From the NCBI GenBank assembly GCA_037013495.1, contig JAZDXN010000026.1, forward strand, positions 310,001 through 374,000: DNA of 64,000 nucleotides. The letters run 5' to 3'. Below the pieces are notes generated by a model. The model did no database searches, had not been told where the DNA came from, and was given only the letters and a program-made list of their open reading frames with translations. How positions within the stretch are numbered: position 1 is the stretch's first letter; each line of letters opens with the position of its first letter. Source of the DNA: Hippophae tibetana. Taxonomy: Eukaryota > Streptophyta > Magnoliopsida > Rosales > Elaeagnaceae. Made by a program: the position numbers and the translations under genes. Below are positions 25,384 to 37,716 of the stretch, piece after piece.

Positions 25384-27558
25384 AGGAGATATTGGTGCCA
25401 AGATACCGTTGTTTATTTATATTTTCAATCAATCTCTATTCTTCAAATAAAATAAGAGAAGAGAAAAAAAAGAGAATGTCGTTCATATTTTCAAAAATAA
25501 AAAAACATTTGGTAAACATGAGTTACAACTTTCAACGGAGATAATTTTTCACTCGGGTATCGGAACCCCTATTATAATATATCAAATCGAAGTTCGTATG
25601 AAATTACACAATATGGTATGGTCCCACCAAGTAAAATCGTTTTTTACCCAAATTACATCGTTTACAACATTTACCGTTTTTTTAACGTATTTGACGCACC
25701 ATTTTCATTTTACTTACTTTTGGATTAATTCAATACAGCTATACATAAGATATTGGTGCCAACCTAGGATTGATTATTTATATTTTCAATCAGTCTCTAT
25801 TCTTCAAAAAAAATAAGAGACGAGAAAAAGAAAGATGATGTCGTTCATATTTTCGAAAAAAAAAACATTTGGTTAATATGTGTTACAACTTTCAACGGAG
25901 ATAACTTTTGACTCTGATATAGAAACAACTATTATACTATATCAAATCGAAGCTCGTATGAAATTACACAATATGTTTTGGTCCCGCCATGGAAAACGTT
26001 TTTGTACCCCAATTATATTGTTTACATCACTTAGTGAGTGTTTAAAGTTTTTGACGCACAATTTTGCATTTCACTTACTTCTGGTTTAATTCAATAGAGC
26101 TATACAGGTGATATTGGTGCCGACCTTGGGTTGTTTATTTATATTTTCAATCAGTCTCTATTCTTCAAAAAAAAATAAGAGAAGAGAAAAACAAAGAGGA
26201 TGTCGTTCATATTTTCAAAAACAAAAATACATTTGGTTAATATGTGTTACAACTTTCAACGGAGATAACTTTTGACTCTAATATAGAAACAACTATTATA
26301 CTATATCAAATCGAAGCTCGTATGAAATTACACAATATATTTTGTTCCCGCTATGGAAAATGTTTTTGTACCCAATTTATATCGATTACATCACTTACTG
26401 AGTGTTTAAAGTTTTTGACGCACAATTTTGCATTTCACTTACTTCTGGTTTAATTCAATAGACCTATACAGGTGATATTGGTGCCAAGATAGCGTTGTTT
26501 ATTTATATTTTCAATCAATCTGTATTCTTCAAATAAAATAAGAGAAGAGAAAAAGAAAGAGGATGTCGTTCATATTTTCAAAAATAAAAAAACATTTGGT
26601 AAACATGAGTTACAACTTTCAACGGAGATAATTTTTCACTCGGGTATCGAAACCACTATTATAATATATCAAATCAAAGTTCGTATGAAATTACACAATA
26701 TGGTATGGTCCCACCAAGTAAAATCGTTTTTTACCCAAATTACATCGTTTACAACATTTACCGTTTTTTTAAAGTATTTGACGCACCATTTTCATTTTAC
26801 TTACTTTTGGATTAATTCAATAGAGCTATACAGGAGATATTGGTGCCAACCTAGGATTGATTATTTATATTTTCAATCAGTCTCTATTCTTCAAAAAAAA
26901 TAAGAGACGAGAAAGAGAAAGATGATGTCGTTCATATTTTCGAAAACAAAAAAACATTTGGTTAATATGTGTTACAAATTTCAACGGAGATAACTTTTGA
27001 CTCTGATATAGAAACAACTATTATACTATATCAAATCGAAGCTCGTATGAAATTACACAATATGTTTTGGTCCCGCCATGGAAAACGTTTTTGTACCTCA
27101 ATTATATTGTTTACATCACTTAGTGAGTGTTTAAAGTTTTTGACGCACAATTTTTCATTTCACTTACTTCTGGTTTAATTCAATAGAGCTATACAGGTGA
27201 TATTTTTGCCGACCTTGGGTTGTTTATTTATATTTTCAATCAATCTCTATTCTTCAAAAAAAAATAAGAGAAGAGAAAAACAAAGAGGATGTCGTTCATA
27301 TTTTCAAAAACAAAAAAACATTTGGTTAATATGTATTACAACTTTCAATGGAGATAACTTTTGACTCTAATATAGAAACAACTATTATACTATATCAAAT
27401 CGAAGCTCGTATGAAATTACACAATATATTTTGTTCCCGCTATGGAAAATGTTTTTGTACCCAATTTATATCGATTACATCACTTACTGAGTGTTTAAAG
27501 TTTTTGACGCACAATTTTGCATTTTACTTACTTCTGGTTTAATTCAATAGAGCTATAC
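25384..27558 (+). repeat. HOR 6-mer a-b-c-d-b-c' (2175 bp)
   Basis: Units start at 25384, 25745, 26106, 26470, 26832 and 27195. The b unit has an altered landmark (ataagatattgg) and aatacagc. The d unit at 26470 switches in its middle to type a sequence (aaacatgagttac, then the gtatggtcccaccaag rear), so it is a d/a hybrid. Confidence 0.86.
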
Positions 27559-28647
27559 AGGAGATATTGGTGCCAAGATACCGTTGTTTATTTATATTTT
27601 CAATCAATCTCTATTCTTCAAATAAAATAAGAGAAGAGAAAAAGAAAGAGAATGTCGTTCATATTTTCAAAAATAAAAAAACATTTGGTAAACATGAGTT
27701 ACAACTTTCAACGGAGATAATTTTTCACTCGGGTATCGGAACCCCTATTATAATATATCAAATCGAAGTTCGTATGAAATTACACAATATGGTATGGTCC
27801 CACCAAGTAAAATCGTTTTTTACCCAAATTACATCGTTTACAACATTTACCGTTTTTTTAACGTATTTGACGCACCATTTTCATTTTACTTACTTTTGGA
27901 TTAATTCAATAGAGCTATACAGGAGATATTGGTGCCAACCTAGGATTGATTATTTATATTTTCAATCAGTCTCTATTCTTCAAAAAAAATAAGAGACGAG
28001 AAAGAGAAAGATGATGTCGTTCATATTTTCGAAAACAAAAAAACATTTGGTTAATATGTGTTACAAATTTCAACGGAGATAACTTTTGACTCTGATATAG
28101 AAACAACTATTATACTATATCAAATCGAAGCTCGTATGAAATTACACAATATGTTTTGGTCCCGCCAGGGAAAACGTTTTTGTACCCCAATTATATTGTT
28201 TACATCACTTAGTGAGTGTTTAAAGTTTTTGACGCACAATTTTGAATTTCACTTACTTCTGGTTTAATTCAATAGAGCTATACAGGTTATATTTTTGCCG
28301 ACCTTGGGTTGTTTATTTATATTTTCAATCAATCTCTATTCTTCAAAAAAAAATAAGAGAAGAGAAAAACAAAGAGGATGTCGTTCATATTTTCAAAAAC
28401 AAAAAAACATTTGGTTAATATGTATTACAACTTTAAATGGAGATAACTTTTGACTCTAATATAGAAACAACTATTATACTATATCAAATCGAAGCTCGTA
28501 TGAAATTACACAATATATTTTGTTCCCGCTATGGAAAATGTTTTTGTACCCAATTTATATCGATTACATCACTTACTGAGTGTTTAAAGTTTTTGACGCA
28601 CAATTTTGCATTTTACTTACTTCTGGTTTAATTCAATAGAGCTATAC
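27559..28647 (+). repeat. HOR 3-mer a-b-c' (1089 bp)
   Basis: Units start at 27559, 27921 and 28284. This is the minimal I-III-III trimer. Its b unit has cgccagggaaaacg and ttgaatttcac, a pair of changes shared with 21961-22100. The c' unit has the ttatatttttgcc landmark. Confidence 0.88.
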
Positions 28648-30822
28648 AGGAGATATTGGTGCCAAGATACCGTTGTTTATTTATATTTTCAATCAATCTC
28701 TATTCTTCAAATAAAATAAGAGAAGAGAAAAAGAAAGAGAATGTCGTTCATATTTTCAAAAATAAAAAAACATTTGGTAAACATGAGTTACAACTTTCAA
28801 CGGAGATAATTTTTCACTCGGGTATCGAAACCCCTATTATAATATATCAAATCGAAGTTCGTATGAAATTACACAATATGGTATGGTCCCACCAAGTAAA
28901 ATCGTTTTTTACCCAAATTACATCGTTTACAACATTTACCGTTTTTTTAACGTATTTGACGCACCATTTTCATTTTACTTACTTTTGGATTAATTCAATA
29001 GAGCTATACAGGAGATATTGGTGCCAACCTAGGATTGATTATTTATATTTTCAATCGGTCTCTATTCTTCAAAAAAAATAAGAGACGAGAAAAAGAAAGA
29101 TGATGTCGTTCATATTTTCGAAAAAAAAAACATTTGGTTAATATGTGTTACAACTTTCAACGGAGATAACTTTTGACTCTGATATAGAAACAACTATTAT
29201 ACTATATCAAATTGAAGCTTGTATGAAATTACACAATATGTTTTGGTCCCGCCATGGAAAACGTTTTTGTACCCCAATTATATTGTTTACATCACTTAGT
29301 GAGTGTTTAAAGTTTTTGACGCACAATTTTGCATTTCACTTACTTCTGGTTTAATTCAATAGAGCTATACAGGTGATATTGGTGCCGACCTTGGGTTGTT
29401 TATTTATATTTTCAATCAGTCTCTATTCTTCAAAAAAAAATAAGAGAAGAGAAAAACAAAGAGGATGTCGTTCATATTTTCAAAAATAAAAATACATTTG
29501 GTTGATATGTCTTACACCATTCAACGAAGATAAGTTTTGACTCGGATATAGAAACAATTATTATACTATATCAATTCGAAGCTCGTATGTAATTACAAAA
29601 TATGTTTTGGTCCCGCCATGGAAAACGTTTTTGTACCCAAATTATATCGTTTACATTACTTACCTAGTGTTTAAAGTTTTTGACACACAATTTTCATTTC
29701 ACTTACTTCTGGTTTAATTCAATAGAGCTATACAGGAGATATTGGTACCAAGATAGCGTTGTTTATTTATATTTTCAATCAATCTGTATTCTTCAAATAA
29801 AATAAGAGAAGAGAAAAAGAAAGAGGATGTCGTTCATATTTTCAAAAATAAAAAAACATTTGGTAAATACGAGTTAGAACTTTCAACGGAGATAATTTTT
29901 CACTCGGGTATCGGAACCACTATTATAATATATCAAATCAAAGCTCATATCAAATTACACAATATGGTATGGTCCCACCAAGTAAAATCGTTTTTTACCC
30001 AAATTACATCGATTACAACATATACCGTGTGTTTAAAGTATTTAACGCACCATTTTCATTTTACTTACTTTTGGATTAATTCAATAGAGCTATACAGGAG
30101 ATAATGGTGCCAACCTAGGATTGATTATTTATATTTTCAATCAGTCTCTATTCTTCAAAAAAAATAAGAGACGAGAAAGAGAAAGATGATGTCGTTCATA
30201 TTTTCGAAAACAAAAAAACATTTGGTTAATATGTGTTACAAATTTCAACGGAGATAACTTTTGACTCTGATATAGAAACAACTATTATACTATATCAAAT
30301 CGAAGCTCGTATGAAATTACACAATATGTTTTGGTCCCGCCATGGAAAACGTTTTTGTACCCCAATTATATTGTTTACATCACTTAGTGAGTGTTTAAAG
30401 TTTTTGACGCACAATTTTGCATTTCACTTACTTCTGGTTTAATTCAATAGAGCTATACAGGTGATATTTTTGCCGACCTTGGGTTGTTTATTTATATTTT
30501 CAATCAATCTCTATTCTTCAAAAAAAAATAAGAGAAGAGAAAAACAAAGAGGATGTCGTTCATATTTTCAAAAACAAAAAAACATTTGGTTAATATGTAT
30601 TACAACTTTCAATGGAGATAACTTTTGACTCTAATATAGAAACAACTATTATACTATATCAAATCGAAGCTCGTATGAAATTACACAATATATTTTGTTC
30701 CCGCTATGGAAAATGTTTTTGTACCCAATTTATATCGATTACATCACTTACTGAGTGTTTAAAGTTTTTGACGCACAATTTTGCATTTTACTTACTTCTG
30801 GTTTAATTCAATAGAGCTATAC
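28648..30822 (+). repeat. HOR 6-mer with diverged c unit (2175 bp)
   Basis: Units start at 28648, 29010, 29371, 29734, 30096 and 30459. The c position (29371-29733) has the diverged rear ttgatatgtcttacaccatt, cgaagataagttttgac and atgtaattacaaaatatg. The b unit at 30096 has ataatggtgcc. Confidence 0.87.
29371..29733 (+). repeat. Diverged family III monomer, copy 1
   Basis: The front is a normal type c unit, but the rear has a linked set of changes: ttgatatgtcttacaccatt, caacgaagataag, gactcggatatag, acaattattatac, tatcaattcgaag, gtatgtaattacaaaatatg and cacttacctag-type ends. The same set occurs at 33724, 35901 and 48841. Confidence 0.87.
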
Positions 30823-31911
30823 AGGAGATATTGTTGCCAAGATACCGTTGTTTATTTATATTTTCAATCAATCTGTATTCTTCAAATAAAATAAGAGAAG
30901 AGAAAAAGAAAGAGAATGTCGTTCATATTTTCAAAAATAAAAAAACATTTGGTAAACATGAGTTACAACTTTCAACGGAGATAATTTTTCACTCGGGTAT
31001 CGGAACCCCTATTATAATATATCAAATCGAAGTTCGTATGAAATTACACAATATGGTATGGTCCCACCAAGTAAAATCGTTTTTTACCCAAATTACATCG
31101 TTTACAACATTTACCGTTTTTTTAACGTATTTGACGCACCATTTTCATTTTACTTACTTTTGGATTAATTCAATAGAGCTATACAGAAGATATTGGTGCC
31201 AACCTAGGATTGATTATTTATATTTTCAATCAGTCTCTATTCTTCAAAAAAAATAAGAGACGAGAAAGAGAAAGATGATGTCGTTCATATTTTCGAAAAC
31301 AAAAAAACATTTGGTTAATATGTGTTACAAATTTCAACGGAGATAACTTTTGACTCTGATATAGAAACAACTATTATACTATATCAAATCGAAGCTCGTA
31401 TGAAATTACACAATATGTTTTGGTCCCGCCATGGAAAACGTTTTTGTACCCCAATTATATTGTTTACATCACTTAGTGAGTGTTTAAAGTTTTTGACGCA
31501 CAATTTTGCATTTCACTTACTTCTGGTTTGATTCAATAGAGCTATACAGGTGATATTTTTGCCGACCTTGGGTTGTTTATTTATATTTTCAATCAATCTC
31601 TATTCTTCAAAAAAAAATAAGAGAAGAGAAAAACAAAGAGGATGTCGTTCATATTTTCAAAAACAAAAAAACATTTGGTTAATATGTATTACAACTTTCA
31701 ATGGAGATAACTTTTGACTCTAATATAGAAACAACTATTATACTATATCAAATCGAAGCTCGTATGAAATTACACAATATATTTTGTTCCCGCTATGGAA
31801 AATGTTTTTGTACCCAATTTATATCGATTACATCACTTACTGAGTGTTTAAAGTTTTTGACGCACAATTTTGCATTTTACTTACTTCTGGTTTAATTCAA
31901 TAGAGCTATAC
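30823..31911 (+). repeat. HOR 3-mer a-b-c' (1089 bp)
   Basis: Units start at 30823, 31185 and 31548. The b unit ends in the private variant ggtttgattcaatag, shared only with the next trimer. The landmark of the first unit reads attgttgcc. Confidence 0.88.
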
Positions 31912-33000
31912 AGGAGATATTGGTGCCAAGATACCGTTGTTTATTTATATTTTCAATCAATCTCTATTCTTCAAATAAAATAAGAGAAGAGAAAAAGAAA
32001 GAGAATGTCGTTCATATTTTCAAAAATAAAAAAACATTTGGTAAACATGAGTTACAACTTTCAACGGAGATAATTTTTCACTCGGGTATCGGAACCCCTA
32101 TTATAATATATCAAATCGAAGTTCGTATGAAATTACACAATATGGTATGGTCCCACCAAGTAAAATCGTTTTTTACCCAAATTACATCGTTTACAACATT
32201 TACCGTTTTTTTAACGTATTTGACGCACCATTTTCATTTTACTTACTTTTGGATTAATTCAATAGAGCTATACAGGAGATATTGGTGCCAACCTAGGATT
32301 GATTATTTATATTTTCAATCAGTCTCTATTCTTCAAAAAAAATAAGAGACGAGAAAGAGAAAGATGATGTCGTTCATATTTTCGAAAACAAAAAAACATT
32401 TGGTTAATATGTGTTACAACTTTCAACGGAGATAACTTTTGACTCTGATATAGAAACAACTATTATACTATATCAAATCGAAGCTCGTATGAAATTACAC
32501 AATATGTTTTGGTCCCGCCATGGAAAACGTTTTTGTACCCCAATTATATTGTTTACATCACTTAGTGAGTGTTTAAAGTTTTTGACGCACAATTTTGCAT
32601 TTCACTTACTTCTGGTTTGATTCAATAGAGCTATACAGGTTATATTTTTGCCGACCTTGGGTTGTTTATTTATATTTTCAATCAATCTCTATTCTTCAAA
32701 AAAAAATAAGAGAAGAGAAAAACAAAGAGGATGTCGTTCATATTTTCAAAAACAAAAAAACATTTGGTTAATATGTATTACAACTTTCAATGGAGATAAC
32801 TTTTGACTCTAATATAGAAACAACTATTATACTATATCAAATCGAAGCTCGTATGAAATTACACAATATATTTTGTTCCCGCTATGGAAAATGTTTTTGT
32901 ACCCAATTTATATCGATTACATCACTTACTGAGTGTTTAAAGTTTTTGACGCACAATTTTGCATTTTACTTACTTCTGGTTTAATTCAATAGAGCTATAC
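31912..33000 (+). repeat. HOR 3-mer a-b-c' (1089 bp)
   Basis: Units start at 31912, 32274 and 32637. The trimer shares ggtttgattcaatag with the preceding one, which marks a local duplication. Its c' landmark is ttatatttttgcc, like 28284 and 22119 but unlike its neighbour (tgatatttttgcc). Confidence 0.88.
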
Positions 33001-35177
33001 AATAGATATTGGTGCCAAGATACCGTTGTTTATTTATATTTTCAATCAATCTCTATTCTTCAAATAAAATAAGAGAAGAGAAAGAGAAAGAGAATGTCGT
33101 TCATATTTTCAAAAATAAAAAAACATTTGGTAAACATGAGTTACAACTTTCAACGGAGATAATTTTTCACTCGGGTATCGGAACCCCTATTATAATATAT
33201 CAAATCGAAGTTCGTATGAAATTACACAATATGGTATGGTCCCACCAAGTAAAATCGTTTTTTACCCAAATTACATCGTTTACAACATTTACCGTTTTTT
33301 TAACGTATTTGACGCACCATTTTCATTTTACTTACTTTTGGATTAATTCAATAGAGCTATACAGGAGATATTGGTGCCAACCTAGGATTGATTATTTATA
33401 TTTTCAATCAGTCTCTATTCTTCAAAAAAAATAAGAGACGAGAAAAAGAAAGATGATGTCGTTCATATTTTCGAAAAAAAAAACATTTGGTTAATATGTG
33501 TTACAACTTTCAACGGAGATAACTTTTGACTCTGATATAGAAACAACTATTATACTATATCAAATTGAAGCTCGTATGAAATTACACAATATGTTTTGGT
33601 CCCGCCATGGAAAACGTTTTTGTACCCCAATTATATTGTTTACATCACTTAGTGAGTGTTTAAAGTTTTTGGCGCACAATTTTGCATTTCACTTACTTCT
33701 GGTTTAATTCAATAGAGCTATACAGGTGATATTGGTGCCGACCTTGGGTTGTTTATTTATATTTTCAATCAGTCTCTATTCTTCAAAAAAAAATAAGAGA
33801 AGAGAAAAACAAAGAGGATGTCGTTCATATTTTCAAAAACAAAAATACATTTGGTTGATATGTCTTACACCATTCAACGAAGATAAGTTTTGACTCAGAT
33901 ATAGAAACAATTATTATACTATATCAATTCGAAGCTCGTATGTAATTACAAAATATGTTTTGGTCCCGCCATGGAAAACGTTTTTGTACCCAAATTATAT
34001 CGTTTACATTACTTTCCTAGTGTTTAAAGTTTTTGACGCACAATTTTCATTTCACTTACTTCTGGTTTAATTCAATAGAGCTATACAGGAGATATTGGTG
34101 CCAAGATAGCGTTGTTTATTTATATTTTCAATCAATCTGTATTCTTCAAATAAAATAAGAGAAGAGAAAAAGAAAGAGGATGTCGTTCATATTTTCAAAA
34201 ATAAAAAAAACATTTGGTAAATACGAGTTAGAACTTTCAACGGAGATAATTTTTCACTCGGGTATCGGAACCACTATTATAATATATCAAATCAAAGCTC
34301 ATATCAAATTACACAATATGGTATGGTCCCACCAAGTAAAATCGTTTTTTACCCAAATTACATCGATTACAACATATACCGTGTGTTTAAAGTATTTAAC
34401 GCACCATTTTCATTTTACTTACTTTTGGATTAATTCAATAGAGCTATACAGGAGATATTGGTGCCAACCTAGGATTGATTATTTATATTTTCAATCAGTC
34501 TCTATTCTTCAAAAAAAAATAAGAGACGAGAAAGAGAAAGATGATGTCGTTCATATTTTCGAAAACAAAAAAACATTTGTTTAATATTTGTTACAAATTT
34601 CAACGGAGATAACTTTTGACTCTGATATAGAAACAACTATTATACTATATCAAATCGAAGCTCGTATGAAATTACACAATATGTTTTGGTCCCGCCATGG
34701 AAAACGTTTTTGTGCCCCAATTATATTGTTTACATCACTTAGTGAGTGTTTAAAGTTTTTGACGCACAATTTTGCATTTCACTTACTTCTGGTTTAATTC
34801 AATAGAGCTATACAGGTGATATTTTTGCCGACCTTGGGTTGTTTATTTATATTTTCAATCAATCTCTATTCTTCAAAAAAAAATAAGAGAAGAGAAAAAC
34901 AAAGAGGATGTCGTTCATATTTTCAAAAACAAAAAAACATTTGGTTAATATGTATTACAACTTTCAATGGAGATAACTTTTGACTCTAATATAGAAACAA
35001 CTATTATACTATATCAAATCGAAGCTCGTATGAAATTACACAATATATTTTGTTCCCGCTATGGAAAATGTTTTTGTACCCAATTTATATCGATTACATC
35101 ACTTACTGAGTGTTTAAAGTTTTTGACGCACAATTTTGCATTTTACTTACTTCTGGTTTAATTCAATAGAGCTATAC
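33001..35177 (+). repeat. HOR 6-mer, near-identical pair, copy 1 (2177 bp)
   Basis: Units start at 33001, 33363, 33724, 34087, 34450 and 34814. It begins with the private landmark aatagatattgg. Compared with the next 2177 bp, I found only about six single-base differences: gagaaagagaaag, ttggcgcac, actttcctag, taattcaatag, catttgtttaat and one in aatagagct context. It includes the diverged c unit at 33724-34086. Confidence 0.9.
33724..34086 (+). repeat. Diverged family III monomer, copy 2
   Basis: It carries the same linked changes as 29371-29733, with gactcagatatag in place of gactcggatatag and actttcctag. It sits at the c position of the 6-mer at 33001. Confidence 0.87.
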
Positions 35178-37354
35178 AATAGATATTGGTGCCAAGATAC
35201 CGTTGTTTATTTATATTTTCAATCAATCTCTATTCTTCAAATAAAATAAGAGAAGAGAAAAAGAAAGAGAATGTCGTTCATATTTTCAAAAATAAAAAAA
35301 CATTTGGTAAACATGAGTTACAACTTTCAACGGAGATAATTTTTCACTCGGGTATCGGAACCCCTATTATAATATATCAAATCGAAGTTCGTATGAAATT
35401 ACACAATATGGTATGGTCCCACCAAGTAAAATCGTTTTTTACCCAAATTACATCGTTTACAACATTTACCGTTTTTTTAACGTATTTGACGCACCATTTT
35501 CATTTTACTTACTTTTGGATTAATTCAATAGAGCTATACAGGAGATATTGGTGCCAACCTAGGATTGATTATTTATATTTTCAATCAGTCTCTATTCTTC
35601 AAAAAAAATAAGAGACGAGAAAAAGAAAGATGATGTCGTTCATATTTTCGAAAAAAAAAACATTTGGTTAATATGTGTTACAACTTTCAACGGAGATAAC
35701 TTTTGACTCTGATATAGAAACAACTATTATACTATATCAAATTGAAGCTCGTATGAAATTACACAATATGTTTTGGTCCCGCCATGGAAAACGTTTTTGT
35801 ACCCCAATTATATTGTTTACATCACTTAGTGAGTGTTTAAAGTTTTTGACGCACAATTTTGCATTTCACTTACTTCTGGTTTAATTCAATAGAGCTATAC
35901 AGGTGATATTGGTGCCGACCTTGGGTTGTTTATTTATATTTTCAATCAGTCTCTATTCTTCAAAAAAAAATAAGAGAAGAGAAAAACAAAGAGGATGTCG
36001 TTCATATTTTCAAAAACAAAAATACATTTGGTTGATATGTCTTACACCATTCAACGAAGATAAGTTTTGACTCAGATATAGAAACAATTATTATACTATA
36101 TCAATTCGAAGCTCGTATGTAATTACAAAATATGTTTTGGTCCCGCCATGGAAAACGTTTTTGTACCCAAATTATATCGTTTACATTACTTACCTAGTGT
36201 TTAAAGTTTTTGACGCACAATTTTCATTTCACTTACTTCTGGTTTAATTTAATAGAGCTATACAGGAGATATTGGTGCCAAGATAGCGTTGTTTATTTAT
36301 ATTTTCAATCAATCTGTATTCTTCAAATAAAATAAGAGAAGAGAAAAAGAAAGAGGATGTCGTTCATATTTTCAAAAATAAAAAAAACATTTGGTAAATA
36401 CGAGTTAGAACTTTCAACGGAGATAATTTTTCACTCGGGTATCGGAACCACTATTATAATATATCAAATCAAAGCTCATATCAAATTACACAATATGGTA
36501 TGGTCCCACCAAGTAAAATCGTTTTTTACCCAAATTACATCGATTACAACATATACCGTGTGTTTAAAGTATTTAACGCACCATTTTCATTTTACTTACT
36601 TTTGGATTAATTCAATAGAGCTATACAGGAGATATTGGTGCCAACCTAGGATTGATTATTTATATTTTCAATCAGTCTCTATTCTTCAAAAAAAAATAAG
36701 AGACGAGAAAGAGAAAGATGATGTCGTTCATATTTTCGAAAACAAAAAAACATTTGGTTAATATTTGTTACAAATTTCAACGGAGATAACTTTTGACTCT
36801 GATATAGAAACAACTATTATACTATATCAAATCGAAGCTCGTATGAAATTACACAATATGTTTTGGTCCCGCCATGGAAAACGTTTTTGTGCCCCAATTA
36901 TATTGTTTACATCACTTAGTGAGTGTTTAAAGTTTTTGACGCACAATTTTGCATTTCACTTACTTCTGGTTTAATTCAATAGAGCTATACAGGTGATATT
37001 TTTGCCGACCTTGGGTTGTTTATTTATATTTTCAATCAATCTCTATTCTTCAAAAAAAAATAAGAGAAGAGAAAAACAAAGAGGATGTCGTTCATATTTT
37101 CAAAAACAAAAAAACATTTGGTTAATATGTATTACAACTTTCAATGGAGATAACTTTTGACTCTAATATAGAAACAACTATTATACTATATCAAATCGAA
37201 GCTCGTATGAAATTACACAATATATTTTGTTCCCGCTATGGAAAATGTTTTTGTACCCAATTTATATCGATTACATCACTTACTGAGTGTTTAAAGTTTT
37301 TGACGCACAATTTTGCATTTCACTTACTTCTGGTTTAATTCAATAGAGCTATAC
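35178..37354 (+). repeat. HOR 6-mer, near-identical pair, copy 2 (2177 bp)
   Basis: Units start at 35178, 35540, 35901, 36264, 36627 and 36991. It shares with copy 1 the private aatagatattgg landmark, the ttaatatttgttacaa variant in the second b unit and the tgtgccccaatt variant. The only differences I found are single bases. This is the clearest recent duplication in the window. Confidence 0.9.
35901..36263 (+). repeat. Diverged family III monomer, copy 3
   Basis: It is nearly identical to 33724-34086 and shares gactcagatatag. It sits at the c position of the 6-mer at 35178. Confidence 0.87.
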
Positions 37355-37716
37355 AGGTGATATTGGTGCCAAGATAGCGTTGTTTATTTATATTTTCAAT
37401 CAATCTGTATTCTTCAAATAAAATAAGAGAAGAGAAAAAGAAAGAGGATGTCGTTCATATTTTCAAAAATAAAAAAACATTTGGTAAATACGAGTTAGAA
37501 CTTTCAACGGAGATAATTTTTCACTCGGGTATCGGAACCACTATTATAATATATCAAATCAAAGCTCATATCAAATTACACAATATCTTTTGGTCCCCCA
37601 TAGAAAATCTTTTTTGTACCCAAATTACTTCCTTTACATCACTTACCGTGTGTTTAATGTTTTTGAAGCACCATTTTCATTTTACTTACTTCTGGTTTAA
37701 TTCAATAGAGCTATAC
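37355..37716 (+). repeat. Solitary type d monomer
   Basis: One family I unit (aagatagcg, caatctgtattc, gagttagaac) lies between a complete 6-mer and the next a unit. Its rear has cccatagaaaatc. It probably marks an exchange boundary where a d unit was gained without its b-c' partners. Confidence 0.82.

Noticed and set aside
29480-29600. Insertion of foreign DNA at the diverged unit
   Set aside because: The changed half still aligns to the monomer base by base with no length change, so it is a diverged monomer and not an insertion.
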